From Brevundimonas aurantiaca (lineage in GTDB: Bacteria > Pseudomonadota > Alphaproteobacteria > Caulobacterales > Caulobacteraceae), in the NCBI RefSeq assembly GCF_014199955.1, contig NZ_JACHOQ010000002.1, positions 372,001 to 436,000 of the forward strand: a DNA stretch of 64,000 nucleotides. The letters run 5' to 3'. The position numbers and the translations under genes were made by a program. This document shows positions 19,776 through 31,116 of this stretch, in pieces. Numbering within the stretch: the stretch's first letter is position 1; every line of letters begins with the position of its first letter. The notes beneath the pieces are model-generated. The model saw only the letters and a list, made by a program, of their open reading frames with translations. It searched no databases and was not told the DNA's origin.

Positions 19776-20660
19776 TCAGCCCGCAGCCTGTTCGGTCTCG
19801 ACCGCGTCCAGAGCCGCCGTATTGGCCGAGGCGTCGTCCGAGGCCAGCAGCTCTTCGGCGACCGCTTCCGTACCGGCCGGCGCGGGCTCGGCTTCGGCCG
19901 GGGCCGAGGCTTCGCGCAGCATCGGCTCGACCGGGGCTTCCGAGGCGCCCAGGTCGATGCCCGAGGCCGAGGCGCCGGCGGCCAGACCGTCCAGGACGGC
20001 GTCGGCGATCAGGTCGCAGTAGGTCTGGATGGCGCGGGCGGCGTCGTCATTGCCCGGCACCGGATAGGTGATGCCGTCCGGGTCCGAGTTGGTGTCCAGG
20101 ATGGCGATGATCGGGATGTTCAGCTTGCGGGCTTCCTGGATCGCGATCGCTTCCTTGTTGGTGTCGATCACGAACATGATGTCCGGAATGGAGCCCATGT
20201 CCTTGATGCCGCCCAGCGACAGTTCCAGCTTGTCCTTCTCGCGCTGCAGGTTCAGCAGCTCCTTCTTGACCCGGCCTTCGCCGCCGTTGGCCAGGATGGT
20301 TTCCAGCTCGCGCAGACGAGCGATCGAACCCGAGACGGTGCGCCAGTTGGTCAGGGTGCCGCCCAGCCAGCGGTTGTTCATATAGTATTGGGCGCAGCGC
20401 TTGGCGGCTTCGGCGACCGGCTCGGCGGCCTGGCGCTTGGTGCCGACGAACAGGACGCGGCCGCCCTTGGCGGCGACGTCGCGCACCGCCACCAGGGCCT
20501 GGTGGAACAGCGGCATCGTCTGCGACAGGTCGATGATGTGGATGTTCGAGCGCGAGCCGAAGATGTAGCGGTCCATCTTCGGGTTCCAGCGGTGCGTCTG
20601 GTGGCCGAAGTGGGCGCCCGCTTCCAGCAGGGTGCGCATCGAGAATTCAGGCAGAGCCAT
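19776..20660 (-). CDS. rpsB: 30S ribosomal protein S2, with acidic C-terminal extension
   Basis: S2 is a small-subunit protein assembled late and needed for binding of S1. The core (residues about 1-228) is canonical: [43 protein letters not shown] and [17 protein letters not shown]. After about residue 235 comes a roughly 60-residue Ala/Glu/Pro-rich, acidic low-complexity tail (for example [17 protein letters not shown]), making 294 residues against about 240 in E. coli. Such tails occur in some alphaproteobacterial S2 proteins and are probably disordered. A ribosomal-type promoter lies 126 bases upstream, leaving a long leader suitable for S2 autoregulation. Confidence 0.96.
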   Translation of the reverse strand: MALPEFSMRTLLEAGAHFGHQTHRWNPKMDRYIFGSRSNIHIIDLSQTMPLFHQALVAVRDVAAKGGRVLFVGTKRQAAEPVAEAAKRCAQYYMNNRWLGGTLTNWRTVSGSIARLRELETILANGGEGRVKKELLNLQREKDKLELSLGGIKDMGSIPDIMFVIDTNKEAIAIQEARKLNIPIIAILDTNSDPDGITYPVPGNDDAARAIQTYCDLIADAVLDGLAAGASASGIDLGASEAPVEPMLREASAPAEAEPAPAGTEAVAEELLASDDASANTAALDAVETEQAAG

Positions 20661-20785
20661 GATCGTTCAGTCCTTTTTCCGATCTAACGTGGCGCGGGGA
20701 TTAAAGGTCTGAAAGACCCTCGGAATGGAGCGGAGCGGGATGTCTCCCCGAACCGCGCCTCGCCCGCGTTGCGAAGTGCGGGGGC

Positions 20786-20814
20786 CATGTAGTCGGGATG
20801 GCCCGCAATAGCAA
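20786..20814 (-). promoter_or_regulatory. rpsB promoter (TTGCTA-N17-TACATG)
   Basis: On the minus strand TTGCTA (20809-20814) is followed after 17 bases by TACATG (20786-20791). Transcription would start near 20779, giving a leader of about 120 nt before rpsB. The region between here and 20660 contains no other gene. A 9-bp hairpin at 20834-20861 (AAGGGCGGC / GCCGCCCTT, weak T content after it) could end the upstream DUF4142 transcript. Confidence 0.55.
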
Positions 20815-20884
20815 GCGCGGCGTGAACAGGACGAAGGGCGGCCCCGTCAAGAGCCGCCCTTCCACCTGCGATCCTAGGACCGTC

Positions 20885-21478
20885 TTACATGCCGTTGACC
20901 AAGGCCTGAGCCCGGTCGCGGTGGGTGGTGATGGTCGGGATCATCTCCCGCGCCAGGGTGGCCAGGGCCGGGGCGTCGCTGTTGTCGGAGAAGCCGTTCA
21001 ACAGGGTCAGGGTTTCGTTATGGGCCGCGACCTGCTGGTCCAGATAGACCTTGTTGAAGTCGTCCGGGGCGGCGGCGTTCAGATTGTCGATCAGACCCTG
21101 GCGGCGCTGGTCCAGCATGGTCGGCACGGTCACGTCCGGCGCAGCCGTCGCAGCCGTCGATTTCAGCTTGTCGCCCGCGGCCATGTGATCCTTCTCGATC
21201 ATGGCGGCCAGGGCCTTGACGTCGGCGTTGTTCGACTTGGCCTGGGCGATCTTGGCGGCCTCGATCTCATACATGTTGCCGACCGCCAGATTGGTGACGA
21301 AGCCCTCCACCGTATTGGCGCCCAGGGTGGCCGCCGAAGTCTGGCCCACCATGCCGGACGTCGCGTCCTGGGTGGCGTTCACGGCTTCGCCGGTGTTCTG
21401 GGCCGCAGTGTCGCCGCCTTGGTTACAGGCCGCGAGAAGAGCCAACGACGCGGCGCCGGCGAGAACGAGATTTTTCAT
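20885..21478 (-). CDS. DUF4142-family lipoprotein
   Basis: This is a 197-residue predicted lipoprotein. The signal MKNLVLAGAASLALLAAC carries a lipobox with Cys18. The rest is a ferritin-like four-helix arrangement typical of DUF4142: helix 1 with NMYEIEAAKIAQAKSNNADVKAL, IEKDHMAAGDKL, FNKVYLDQQVAAHNETLTLL and a final amphipathic helix. Members are periplasmic or outer-membrane proteins often linked to stress and membrane integrity, but biochemical function is unknown. ATG 21478 was chosen because it opens the signal peptide and follows GGGAGA. It is a separate gene upstream of rpsB. Confidence 0.85.
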   Translation of the reverse strand: MKNLVLAGAASLALLAACNQGGDTAAQNTGEAVNATQDATSGMVGQTSAATLGANTVEGFVTNLAVGNMYEIEAAKIAQAKSNNADVKALAAMIEKDHMAAGDKLKSTAATAAPDVTVPTMLDQRRQGLIDNLNAAAPDDFNKVYLDQQVAAHNETLTLLNGFSDNSDAPALATLAREMIPTITTHRDRAQALVNGM

Positions 21479-21575
21479 GGAACAGTCTCCCTGTGGACCG
21501 CCAAAACCCGTCAATCTCCCCTCAGGTTCCGAAAATTCATAAGCTTAACCATAGGCTTGGCTGTATGTTGATGCC

Positions 21576-21962
21576 TTATGGCAGGCTGTATTGCAGCTCG
21601 TAGCGGTGGAGGCCGCCCTCGATCTTTAGATGAAAGACGCCCGCAATCCCAGCCAGCTCGCCTTCGCCGGAACCGGGAACGATGGTGATCAGAAGATCCT
21701 GAGCCCCCGCCTCCATGACGCCCCGATGAACCAGGGCGAAGGCGCCGCGTCGCCCCTCCAGAACGCCGGACACCCGCTCCATGGCGACATAGGCGCCCGA
21801 GCCGTCCTTGAGCAGCCCCAGCATCTCGCCCGCGCCCTCGCCCTGCAGATCCCCGTGAAAGGTCTTGGTCAAACGCATCCGGCCGGGCGCGCCGGCGGGC
21901 GCGTCTTCTTCAGGTGCGATCGGCGTGATCTGAACCTCGAAGGTTCCGACGGCGTGGGACAT
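21576..21962 (-). CDS. DUF3224 domain-containing protein
   Basis: The 128-residue product matches the DUF3224 pattern: MSHAVGTFEV at the start, RMRLTKTFHGDLQGEGAGEML, YVAMERVSGVLEGRRGAF and a final lipocalin-like strand GGLHRYELQYSLP. The fold resembles the allene-oxide-cyclase/lipocalin-like barrel; function is unknown. ATG 21962 is preceded by AAGGAG at seven bases, which decides the start. A longer frame begins at 22061, overlapping the dnaE stop as TGATG, and would add a hydrophobic leader (MSACGLILALSLAGA); an exported variant is therefore possible. Confidence 0.8.
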   Translation of the reverse strand: MSHAVGTFEVQITPIAPEEDAPAGAPGRMRLTKTFHGDLQGEGAGEMLGLLKDGSGAYVAMERVSGVLEGRRGAFALVHRGVMEAGAQDLLITIVPGSGEGELAGIAGVFHLKIEGGLHRYELQYSLP

Positions 21963-22060
21963 GGTCTGACTCCTTGAGGCGGTGATCGGCTGGAGGGGCG
22001 GAGCGCTCGAAGGATCGGCCCCCGCCAGACTCAGGGCGAGGATCAGACCGCAAGCCGACA

Positions 22061-25522
<3,462 letters not shown>

Positions 25523-25770
25523 TGCACCTTCCGCCTCTCGCGTCGCCGATTAGGGCGCATACGCCACCTTGGACCGAGTCTCACATCGTCGCGCGCGGGG
25601 ACACCGCAAACCGCCCCAGAGACGGCCGATCTCGGCCCCAGCTGTGGATAGAGGCTTGGGCCGGTCGGGGAAAAAACAGTGTCCGAACTGTCCGATCTGT
25701 CCGAAACCTCCGCCTAAGTCTTTGATCTATTGAAAGCCGACAGTCGGACTGTCCGGCGCTCCGTCCGATC
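25523..25770 (-). other. Spacer between dnaE and the small SOS ORF, with a degenerate DnaA box
   Basis: No credible gene lies here. TGTGGATAG at 25643-25651 is the complement of CTATCCACA, one mismatch from the DnaA box TTATCCACA. A 9-bp tandem repeat occupies 25680-25706. A near-palindrome around 25743-25757 (GACTGTCC/GACAGTC) is built from the same GTCCG words. The dnaE promoter must lie here or within the upstream unit. Confidence 0.5.
25680..25706 (+). repeat. Short tandem repeat, 3 units of 9 bp (TGTCCGAnn)
   Basis: Units TGTCCGAAC, TGTCCGATC and TGTCCGAAA follow the leader GAAAAAACAG. The same leader and unit occur twice near 61.3 kb, so this belongs to a dispersed repeat family in the genome. 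Confidence 0.8.
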
Positions 25771-25866
25771 TCAGGCGGCGGTGACGCTGAAGGCCAGGGT
25801 CCAGACCATCCAGACGAAGCCCCCGCACGAGGCCAACGACAACAGGTCTCTCATCAGACGCGGCAT
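25771..25866 (-). CDS. sidA: Small SOS-controlled membrane protein, SidA-like cell division inhibitor candidate
   Basis: This 31-codon ORF on the minus strand is preceded by GGGGA about nine bases before the ATG. The peptide begins with a basic stretch MPRLMRDLL, followed by a single hydrophobic segment containing GGFVWMVWTLAF, and ends VTAA. Its promoter is TTGACG-N17-TAGAAC covered by two exact LexA boxes. In Caulobacter, SidA is a 29-residue SOS-induced inner-membrane peptide that blocks division through the late divisome proteins FtsW and FtsN. Size, single membrane helix and SOS control match that description. Homology was not tested by alignment, so the gene name is inference; the ORF and its SOS promoter are seen directly. 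Confidence 0.75.
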   Translation of the reverse strand: MPRLMRDLLSLASCGGFVWMVWTLAFSVTAA

Positions 25867-25890
25867 TACGGTTCATCCCCAATGAATAAT

Positions 25891-25905
25891 GTTCCCGTCT
25901 TGTTC
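25891..25905 (+). promoter_or_regulatory. SOS (LexA) box A of the small membrane ORF
   Basis: GTTCCCGTCTTGTTC is an exact GTTC-N7-GTTC operator. On the minus strand it covers part of the -10 hexamer and the transcription start of the small ORF at 25771-25866. Confidence 0.9.
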
Positions 25906-25930
25906 TATGTTCACCCCTTGTTCGCGTCAA
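25902..25930 (-). promoter_or_regulatory. SOS promoter of the small membrane ORF (TTGACG-N17-TAGAAC)
   Basis: On the minus strand TTGACG (25925-25930) is separated by exactly 17 bases from TAGAAC (25902-25907). Both LexA boxes overlap the spacer, -10 and start site. The design is a strong promoter under tight LexA repression, pointing leftward to the 31-codon ORF. Confidence 0.75.
25909..25923 (+). promoter_or_regulatory. SOS (LexA) box B of the small membrane ORF
   Basis: GTTCACCCCTTGTTC is a second exact GTTC-N7-GTTC operator. It lies 18 bases from box A in the same orientation, in the -10/-35 spacer of the leftward promoter. Confidence 0.9.
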
Positions 25931-25938
25931 CCCCACAC

Positions 25939-25947
25939 TTATCCACA
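25939..25947 (+). promoter_or_regulatory. Perfect DnaA box TTATCCACA
   Basis: The 9-mer is identical to the strong DnaA consensus. It lies nine bases upstream of the -35 of the SOS promoter and 65 bases before msrA. It may let DnaA influence dnaE, the small SOS ORF or msrA. No origin-like cluster is visible. Confidence 0.6.
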
Positions 25948-26011
25948 GGGACGGTTCGTGCGAAACCATCCGCGCGCGCCTGTCGTATGCAGAGGAAGCA
26001 AGGAGACCACC

Positions 26012-26644
26012 ATGCTCAAATCCAGGGCTCGCCCGACCGGCGTCGGGGCCATTGTCGCGGGCCTCGTCCTGCTCGCCCTGCCCCGGGCGGCGGCCGACGC
26101 CCAGGCCCGCGACGCGCCTCGATTTCAGACGGCGGTCTTCGCCGGCGGCTGTTTCTGGTCGGAGGAAAAGGCGTTCGACGGCCTGCCCGGCGTTCGCTCG
26201 GCCGTGTCGGGCTTCGTCGGCGGCCATACCGCCCGTCCGACCTATGAGCAGGTGGTTCGCGGCGGGACCGGCCATATGGAGGCGGTCCAGGTCACCTTCG
26301 ATCCGCGCGTCGTCAGCTATCGCGCCCTGGTCGACCGCTACTGGCGCACCATTGATCCGACCGATCCGGACGGACAGTTCTGTGATCGAGGACCGTCATA
26401 CCGGACGGCCGTCTTCGCCACGGCGGATCAGCGTGCGACGGCGGTCGCGTCGCGCGACGCGGCGATGCGCGTCTTGGGCAAGAGTTTCACCACCCCGGTC
26501 GTCGGGGCTCAGCGGTTCTGGCCCGCCGGCCCGGAGCACCAGGACTACGCCCGCCGCCACCGCGCCCACTACGAAGCCTACCGCCAGGGCTGCCGCCGAC
26601 CGCAAAGCCTGCGCGCCATCTGGGGCGACGCGGCTGTGGGGTGA
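26012..26644 (+). CDS. msrA: Peptide-methionine (S)-S-oxide reductase MsrA, exported
   Basis: MsrA reduces methionine-S-sulfoxide in damaged proteins. The 210-residue product opens with a basic, hydrophobic signal sequence (residues 1-30, ending AAADAQA). The catalytic domain follows: active Cys47 in FAGGCFWSEE, then SGFVGGHTARPTYEQV, GHMEAVQVTFDP and the FCDRGPSYRTAVF loop. A Cys in YRQGCRRP near the C-terminus may be the resolving residue. The ATG follows AAGGAG at seven bases. The signal predicts a periplasmic enzyme. It diverges from the SOS-controlled small ORF. Confidence 0.93.
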   Translation: MLKSRARPTGVGAIVAGLVLLALPRAAADAQARDAPRFQTAVFAGGCFWSEEKAFDGLPGVRSAVSGFVGGHTARPTYEQVVRGGTGHMEAVQVTFDPRVVSYRALVDRYWRTIDPTDPDGQFCDRGPSYRTAVFATADQRATAVASRDAAMRVLGKSFTTPVVGAQRFWPAGPEHQDYARRHRAHYEAYRQGCRRPQSLRAIWGDAAVG

Positions 26645-26665
26645 GGCAGGCGGGCCTTCAGTAGG

Positions 26666-27025
26666 CCTAGGGCCAATCGACATTGGGCCTGCCGCCGTCC
26701 TGCCGGGCGGCGCGCAGCCGCCAACCCAGGAGAAGCGCCTCGGGCGTTGAAGACTCTATTCCATTGAGTGCCGGTCTTCCATTGAGTGTCGGTCTTCCTT
26801 CCCGCGTCAGCGGAAGGGAAAAACGTCTGGCGGCGGAACGCCGATTGAGGATGGGTTCATCACAACGGGGCACGACGAGGTCACGGCGGACACGGCGCTT
26901 CCTATGGCGTCGTGACCGTTGTGGATCCGCCGTGATCGCTGTGATGAACCCGCTCGCCGCATCAAGGCCTGTGACGCGGGAAGAGCGGCCTGACCGCAGT
27001 AAGCTGAATGTCGATTGAACCTAGC
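26666..27025. mobile_element. MITE-like non-coding element between msrA and lolD
   Basis: No gene is visible from 26645 to 27039. Imperfect terminal inverted repeats of 19 bp (26666-26684 and 27007-27025, 16 of 19 matching, core CAATCGACATT) bracket about 360 bp. Inside are two 18-bp direct repeats at 26761-26796 (CCATTGAGTGYCGGTCTT) and a roughly 99-bp imperfect palindrome with perfect 12-bp ends (26853-26864 and 26940-26951). A 12-bp direct repeat CAGTAGGCCTAG occurs at 26659-26670 and 27027-27038. This is consistent with a small non-autonomous element, but no transposase is present and no second full copy lies in the window. Confidence 0.45.
26853..26951. repeat. Large imperfect palindrome (GGGTTCATCACA ends)
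   Basis: GGGTTCATCACA at 26853-26864 and its exact complement at 26940-26951 bound a region in which both arms carry TCACGGCGGA and CACRACG words. It could fold into a long hairpin RNA or a cruciform. The composition suggests an intergenic repeat family; only one copy is in the window. Confidence 0.6.
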
Positions 27026-27047
27026 TCAGTAGGCCTAGCTCAGTAGG
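27020..27047. repeat. 14-bp tandem duplication overlapping the lolD stop codon
   Basis: CCTAGCTCAGTAGG occurs twice in direct succession (27020-27033 and 27034-27047). The second copy contains the last two codons and stop of lolD. The duplication touches the right inverted repeat of the MITE-like element and may be an insertion footprint. Confidence 0.6.
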
Positions 27048-27741
27048 TCTGGCTCTGGGCCGCCCGTTCTTCCAGATGGCCGTCCTTCAGGGCGAAGACG
27101 CGGTCCATGTGGCCGGCCAGCTCCATATTGTGGGTGGCGATCAGGGCGGCGACGCCCGTGGTCTTGGCCAGGTCGCGCAGGGATTCGAACACCGACTGGC
27201 TGGTGGTCGGATCCAGATTGCCGGTCGGCTCGTCGGCCAGCAGCAGGCGGGGCCGGTTGGCCAGGGCGCGGGCGATGGCGACACGCTGTTTCTCGCCGCC
27301 CGACAGCTGGGCCGGCTGGTGGGTCAGACGTTCGCCCAGACCCAGAGCGGTCAGGGTCTCCTCGGCCTGTTTGCGGGCCTGGACCTGGCCCATGCCCGCG
27401 ATCCGCATCGGCAGGGCGACGTTGTCGCGCGCGTCGAACTCGGCCAGCAGATGGTGGAACTGATAGACGAAGCCGATGCGCGACAGACGCAGGCGGGTGC
27501 GGGCGCGCTCGTCCAGATCGCCCACCATTTCGCCGTCGATGGCGACCGTGCCCTCGGTCGGCCTTTCCAACAGGCCGGCGGCGTGCAGCAGGCTGGACTT
27601 GCCCGAGCCCGAGGGACCGATCAGGCCGACGATCTCGCCCGGCATGACGTCCAGATCCACGCCCTTCAGCACAGTCAGACCGCCGCTCGCGGTGTCATAG
27701 GTGCGGGTCAGGCCGCGCACCGACAGGATGGGACTACTCAT
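27040..27741 (-). CDS. lolD: Lipoprotein-releasing ABC transporter ATPase LolD
   Basis: LolD powers extraction of outer-membrane lipoproteins from the inner membrane. The 233-residue ATPase shows Walker A GPSGSGKSS near 42-50, the signature LSGGEKQRVAIARAL, Walker B LLLADEPTGNLDP and a switch His in ATHNMELA. It starts eight bases inside the end of the permease gene (ATGAGTAG overlap), so the two are coupled. The stop codon lies in a 14-bp duplication next to a MITE-like element. Confidence 0.95.
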   Translation of the reverse strand: MSSPILSVRGLTRTYDTASGGLTVLKGVDLDVMPGEIVGLIGPSGSGKSSLLHAAGLLERPTEGTVAIDGEMVGDLDERARTRLRLSRIGFVYQFHHLLAEFDARDNVALPMRIAGMGQVQARKQAEETLTALGLGERLTHQPAQLSGGEKQRVAIARALANRPRLLLADEPTGNLDPTTSQSVFESLRDLAKTTGVAALIATHNMELAGHMDRVFALKDGHLEERAAQSQTY

Positions 27742-29020
27742 AGCGGAGCGCCTCCACGGGATCGATGCGCGAGGCCGTCCACGACGGCGGCAGGCTGGCC
27801 AGGCAGCTCATGCTGAAGGACAGCAGGGCGACCCAGGTCACGTCGACGGGATCGACTAGGGCCGGAATGGCGTCCAGCTGATAGACGTCGGCGTTGAACA
27901 GCTGGACCCCCAGGATGGCTTCCAGGGCGTGCTGGATGGCGCCGATGTTCCAGCAGAACAGCAGGCCCAGCACCAGACCCGCTACGGTCCCGGCCACGCC
28001 GATCAGGGCGCCGGACATGAAGAAGACCCGCAGGATCGACGACTGGCTGGCGCCGACGGTGCGCAGGATGGCGATGTCGCGCGTCTTGTTCTTCACCAGC
28101 ATGACGATGCCGGAGATGATGTTCATCGCTGCGATGGCGACCACCAGACCCAGGATAATGCTCATCGCCACCCGCTCGACCTTCAGGGCGCCGTAGAAGG
28201 CGGCCAGACGCTCGCGCCAGTCGCTGACGACCGAGCCCGGCCCGGCCGCGTCGCGGATGGCGGGGGTCAGTTCGCCGACCCGGTCGGGGTCATCGACCTT
28301 GATCTCGATCGCGTCCCACACGCCTTCCTTCCCGAAGAAGAGCTGCTGCTGTTCCAGCGGCATGAACAGGAAGGCGCGGTCGAAATCGGCCGTGCCCGAG
28401 CGGAACAGACCGCCGACGAAATAGGTCTTTTCCAGCCCGCCCAGATTGCCGAAGGCGCTATCGGCTCCGGTGGGCGAATAGAGGGTGACGGGATCGCCGA
28501 CCCGCAGGCCCAGGGAATTGGCCAGGGCCGCGCCCATCAGGATGCGGTCGCCGCCATAGGCGCCCTTGCCGAAGTTCGCCCGCTCCTGGGGCGTCAGGCT
28601 GTCGAAGACATATTTGGTGGTGGCCAGGTCCTGGGGCCGCACGCCGCGCACCATGGCGCCCGTGGTGAAGTTGCCGACCCGGACCAGGCTCTGGCTCTCG
28701 TTCAGAGGGGTGACGCTGGCCACGCCCGGCACGGCGGCGATCCGCTTCAGGGCGGCGTCCCGATCTTCCGACGTCAGGACCGGGCCCTGGACGTACATAT
28801 GGCCGTTGAACGACAGCATCCGGCCCAGCAGTTCCGCACGGAAGCCGGACATGATGCTCATGACGCTGATGAGCACGGCGACGGCCAGCATGATGCCGAT
28901 GAAGCTGATCACCGCTATGGTCGCCACCCCGCCCTCCTTGCGCTTGGCGCGCAGGTAGCGGAGGGCGAGACCGATCTCCCAGGCGGAGAAGGGGCCGGAG
29001 GCGCGGGCGGGCGCGGTCAA
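27734..29020 (-). CDS. Lipoprotein-releasing ABC transporter permease (LolC/LolE family)
   Basis: This 428-residue inner-membrane permease has a short N-terminal cytoplasmic segment ([20 protein letters not shown]) and a first membrane helix ([20 protein letters not shown]). A large periplasmic MacB-like domain spans about 55-270. Three C-terminal helices are followed by the FtsX-type segment. Only one permease gene is present beside lolD; alphaproteobacteria often use a single LolF-type permease in place of the LolC/LolE pair, so the exact subtype is left open. The start is TTG overlapping the proS stop (TTGA). Confidence 0.92.
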   Translation of the reverse strand: MTAPARASGPFSAWEIGLALRYLRAKRKEGGVATIAVISFIGIMLAVAVLISVMSIMSGFRAELLGRMLSFNGHMYVQGPVLTSEDRDAALKRIAAVPGVASVTPLNESQSLVRVGNFTTGAMVRGVRPQDLATTKYVFDSLTPQERANFGKGAYGGDRILMGAALANSLGLRVGDPVTLYSPTGADSAFGNLGGLEKTYFVGGLFRSGTADFDRAFLFMPLEQQQLFFGKEGVWDAIEIKVDDPDRVGELTPAIRDAAGPGSVVSDWRERLAAFYGALKVERVAMSIILGLVVAIAAMNIISGIVMLVKNKTRDIAILRTVGASQSSILRVFFMSGALIGVAGTVAGLVLGLLFCWNIGAIQHALEAILGVQLFNADVYQLDAIPALVDPVDVTWVALLSFSMSCLASLPPSWTASRIDPVEALRYE

Positions 29021-30333
29021 GCCGTGAGCCTTTCGATCGCTTCGGCCAGGGGGACGGAGACCTTTTCACCGGTGGCGCGACGCTTCAGCTCGACCACGCC
29101 GTCCGCCAAACCCTTGGGGCCGATCGTCAGTTGCCAGGGCACGCCGATCAGGTCGGCGGTGGCGAACTTGCCGCCCGGCCGTTCGTCGGTGTCGTCGTAC
29201 AGCACGTCCTTGCCGAGTTTTTCCAGCTGGGCCACCGCGTCCTCGCAGGCGGCGGAGACGGCGGCGTCATTGGCGCGCAGATTGATCACGACCACGTCGA
29301 ACGGGGCGACGGCGTCAGGCCAGATGATGCCGCCCTCGTCGTGGCTGGCCTCGATGATGGCGCCCAGCAGACGCGACACGCCGACGCCGTAGCTGCCCAT
29401 GTGGACATTGGCGTCCTGGCCGTCGGGTCCGGCGACCTTCGCCTTCATCGGGGCCGAATATTTCTCGCCGAAATAGAAGATGTGGCCGACCTCGATGCCG
29501 CGCGCCGACAGGCGGTCGCCCTCGGCGGTCTCAGCCTCGAACCGGGCTTCGTCGTGCATTTCCTCGGTCGCGGCGTAGAGCGCGGTTCGCTGATCAACGA
29601 TTGACTGAAGATCATCCCAGTCCACGTCCGCACCCGGCGCCGGCATTTCGACCAGGGCCTTGTCGCAGAAGACGGCGCTCTCGCCCGTCTCGGCCAGGAC
29701 GATGAACTCGTGGCTCAGGTCGCCGCCGATCGGGCCGGTGTCGGCGCGCATCGGCACGGCCTTCAGCCCCATGCGGGCGAAGGTGTTCAGATAGGCCACG
29801 AACATGCGGTTATAGGCCTTGCGGGCCGAAGCCTCGTCCACGTCGAAGGAATAGGCGTCCTTCATCAGGAACTCGCGACCGCGCATGACGCCGAAGCGGG
29901 GGCGGCGCTCGTCGCGGAACTTCCACTGGATGTGAAACAGGTTCAGCGGCAGCGACTTGTAGGACTTCACATAGGCCCGGAAGATGTCGGTGATCATCTC
30001 CTCATTGGTGGGGCCGTACAACAGTTCGCGCTCGTGCCGGTCGGTGATGCGCAGCATCTCGGGGCCATAGGCGTCGTAGCGGCCGCTCTCACGCCACAGG
30101 TCCGCCAGTTGCAGGGTCGGCATCAGCAGCTCGACAGCCCCCGCTCTCACCTGCTCCTCGCGCACGATCTGCTCGATCTTGCGCAGCACCTTCAGGCCCA
30201 GCGGCAGCCAGGCGTAGATGCCGGCGGCCTCCTGCTTGATCATGCCGGCGCGCAGCATCAGCTGGTGCGAAACGATCTGGGCGTCCGAAGGGGCTTCCTT
30301 CAGCGTGGGCAGGAAAAAGCGCGACAGGCGCAT
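29017..30333 (-). CDS. proS: Proline--tRNA ligase, short bacterial type
   Basis: This class II synthetase charges tRNA-Pro. At 438 residues it is the shorter alphaproteobacterial form that lacks the editing (INS) domain of the E. coli enzyme. Visible landmarks are the N-terminal [12 protein letters not shown], motif 2 [21 protein letters not shown] split over 190-215, and the C-terminal anticodon-binding domain ([20 protein letters not shown]). It precedes the Lol permease, with overlapping stop and start. Confidence 0.96.
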   Translation of the reverse strand: MRLSRFFLPTLKEAPSDAQIVSHQLMLRAGMIKQEAAGIYAWLPLGLKVLRKIEQIVREEQVRAGAVELLMPTLQLADLWRESGRYDAYGPEMLRITDRHERELLYGPTNEEMITDIFRAYVKSYKSLPLNLFHIQWKFRDERRPRFGVMRGREFLMKDAYSFDVDEASARKAYNRMFVAYLNTFARMGLKAVPMRADTGPIGGDLSHEFIVLAETGESAVFCDKALVEMPAPGADVDWDDLQSIVDQRTALYAATEEMHDEARFEAETAEGDRLSARGIEVGHIFYFGEKYSAPMKAKVAGPDGQDANVHMGSYGVGVSRLLGAIIEASHDEGGIIWPDAVAPFDVVVINLRANDAAVSAACEDAVAQLEKLGKDVLYDDTDERPGGKFATADLIGVPWQLTIGPKGLADGVVELKRRATGEKVSVPLAEAIERLTA

Positions 30334-30410
30334 GATGGGGAATCCTAGGCGTAGAGACAGACCAAGGCTTTAGCCGCTGGACCGGGGCGAAAGCTAGGCC
30401 GGGATGGCGT

Positions 30411-30677
30411 TTAGAGAGCCGGGGCGCGCGAGAAGTCCGGCAGGGGCAGCCAGCCGGTGAAGATCAGCACCATGACGAAGGCCCAGACGATCACCGACAC
30501 CCAGGTGGTGGTGATGAATTTGCGCTTCAGGTTCGGCGTGGTCGGGGCGCCCCATTGGGCGCCGTCGGTCGGCGGAGTATGGGTCTCGCGCGAGGTTCCC
30601 AGCGGCAGGACCGCGAACAGCACCGTCCACCAGACGATGATGTAGATGCCGAACATGGTGGCGGGGCCGATGGGCAT
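30411..30677 (-). CDS. DUF1467 family membrane protein
   Basis: This 88-residue protein has two membrane helices (FGIYIIVWWTVLFAVLPLG and VSVIVWAFVMVLIFTGWLPL) and a loop with the family motif GAPTTPNLKRKFITTT. DUF1467 proteins are alphaproteobacterial and uncharacterised. The ATG at 30677 follows AGGAGG at four bases, which fixes the start. The gene lies upstream of proS on the same strand, where DUF1467 genes are commonly found. Confidence 0.88.
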   Translation of the reverse strand: MPIGPATMFGIYIIVWWTVLFAVLPLGTSRETHTPPTDGAQWGAPTTPNLKRKFITTTWVSVIVWAFVMVLIFTGWLPLPDFSRAPAL

Positions 30678-30753
30678 GAAACCTCCTGTCGGAACTTTGG
30701 CGTCCGGTTGAAACCGGTCTAGAGGATCAGCCTCCCCACGACGAGTCCCCGAC

Positions 30754-31107
30754 ATGCCGCAGATCACCCTGGAATACACCCGCCACCTGGCCGAGGCCGA
30801 CTGGACCCCGATCGCGCTGGAGATCCACCAGGCCGCCGTCGAGATCGCCGGCGCCGCCCTGTCGGCCTGCAAGACCCGGCTGATCGCCCTGGATCATGTC
30901 GTCATCGCCGACGACGCGCCAGAGACCGCCATGCTGGCCTGCCGCATCGGCCTGATGCTGGGCCGCACGCCTGAGCAGAAGAGCGCGCTGAGCGAACGCG
31001 TGCTGGAGATCCTGACGGCCGCCCTGGCCGGCGTCACGCGCAAGGTCGAGGTCTCGGCCGAGGTGTTCGAGCTGAACGAGACCTATCGCAAGGCCACGCT
31101 CGGCTGA
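30754..31107 (+). CDS. 5-carboxymethyl-2-hydroxymuconate isomerase-family protein
   Basis: This 117-residue protein of the tautomerase superfamily starts MPQITLEYTRHL. Pro2, which becomes the N-terminal catalytic base after Met removal, is present. CHMI enzymes (HpaF) isomerise a ring-cleavage product of homoprotocatechuate, but no other aromatic-degradation gene is nearby. The actual substrate is therefore unknown and a housekeeping or orphan role is possible. It diverges from the DUF1467 gene and converges with the DUF3088 gene nine bases away. Confidence 0.85.
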   Translation: MPQITLEYTRHLAEADWTPIALEIHQAAVEIAGAALSACKTRLIALDHVVIADDAPETAMLACRIGLMLGRTPEQKSALSERVLEILTAALAGVTRKVEVSAEVFELNETYRKATLG

Positions 31108-31116
31108 GGCGCGCCC

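Noticed and set aside
25643..25947. Chromosomal replication origin
   Set aside because: Only two DnaA-box-like sites are present, without an AT-rich unwinding region or an origin gene cluster.
25727..26275. A 182-residue minus-strand ORF spanning the SOS region and the start of msrA
   Set aside because: It overlaps msrA on the other strand and crosses the SOS promoter; only the 31-codon frame has a suitable ribosome binding site and hydrophobic profile.
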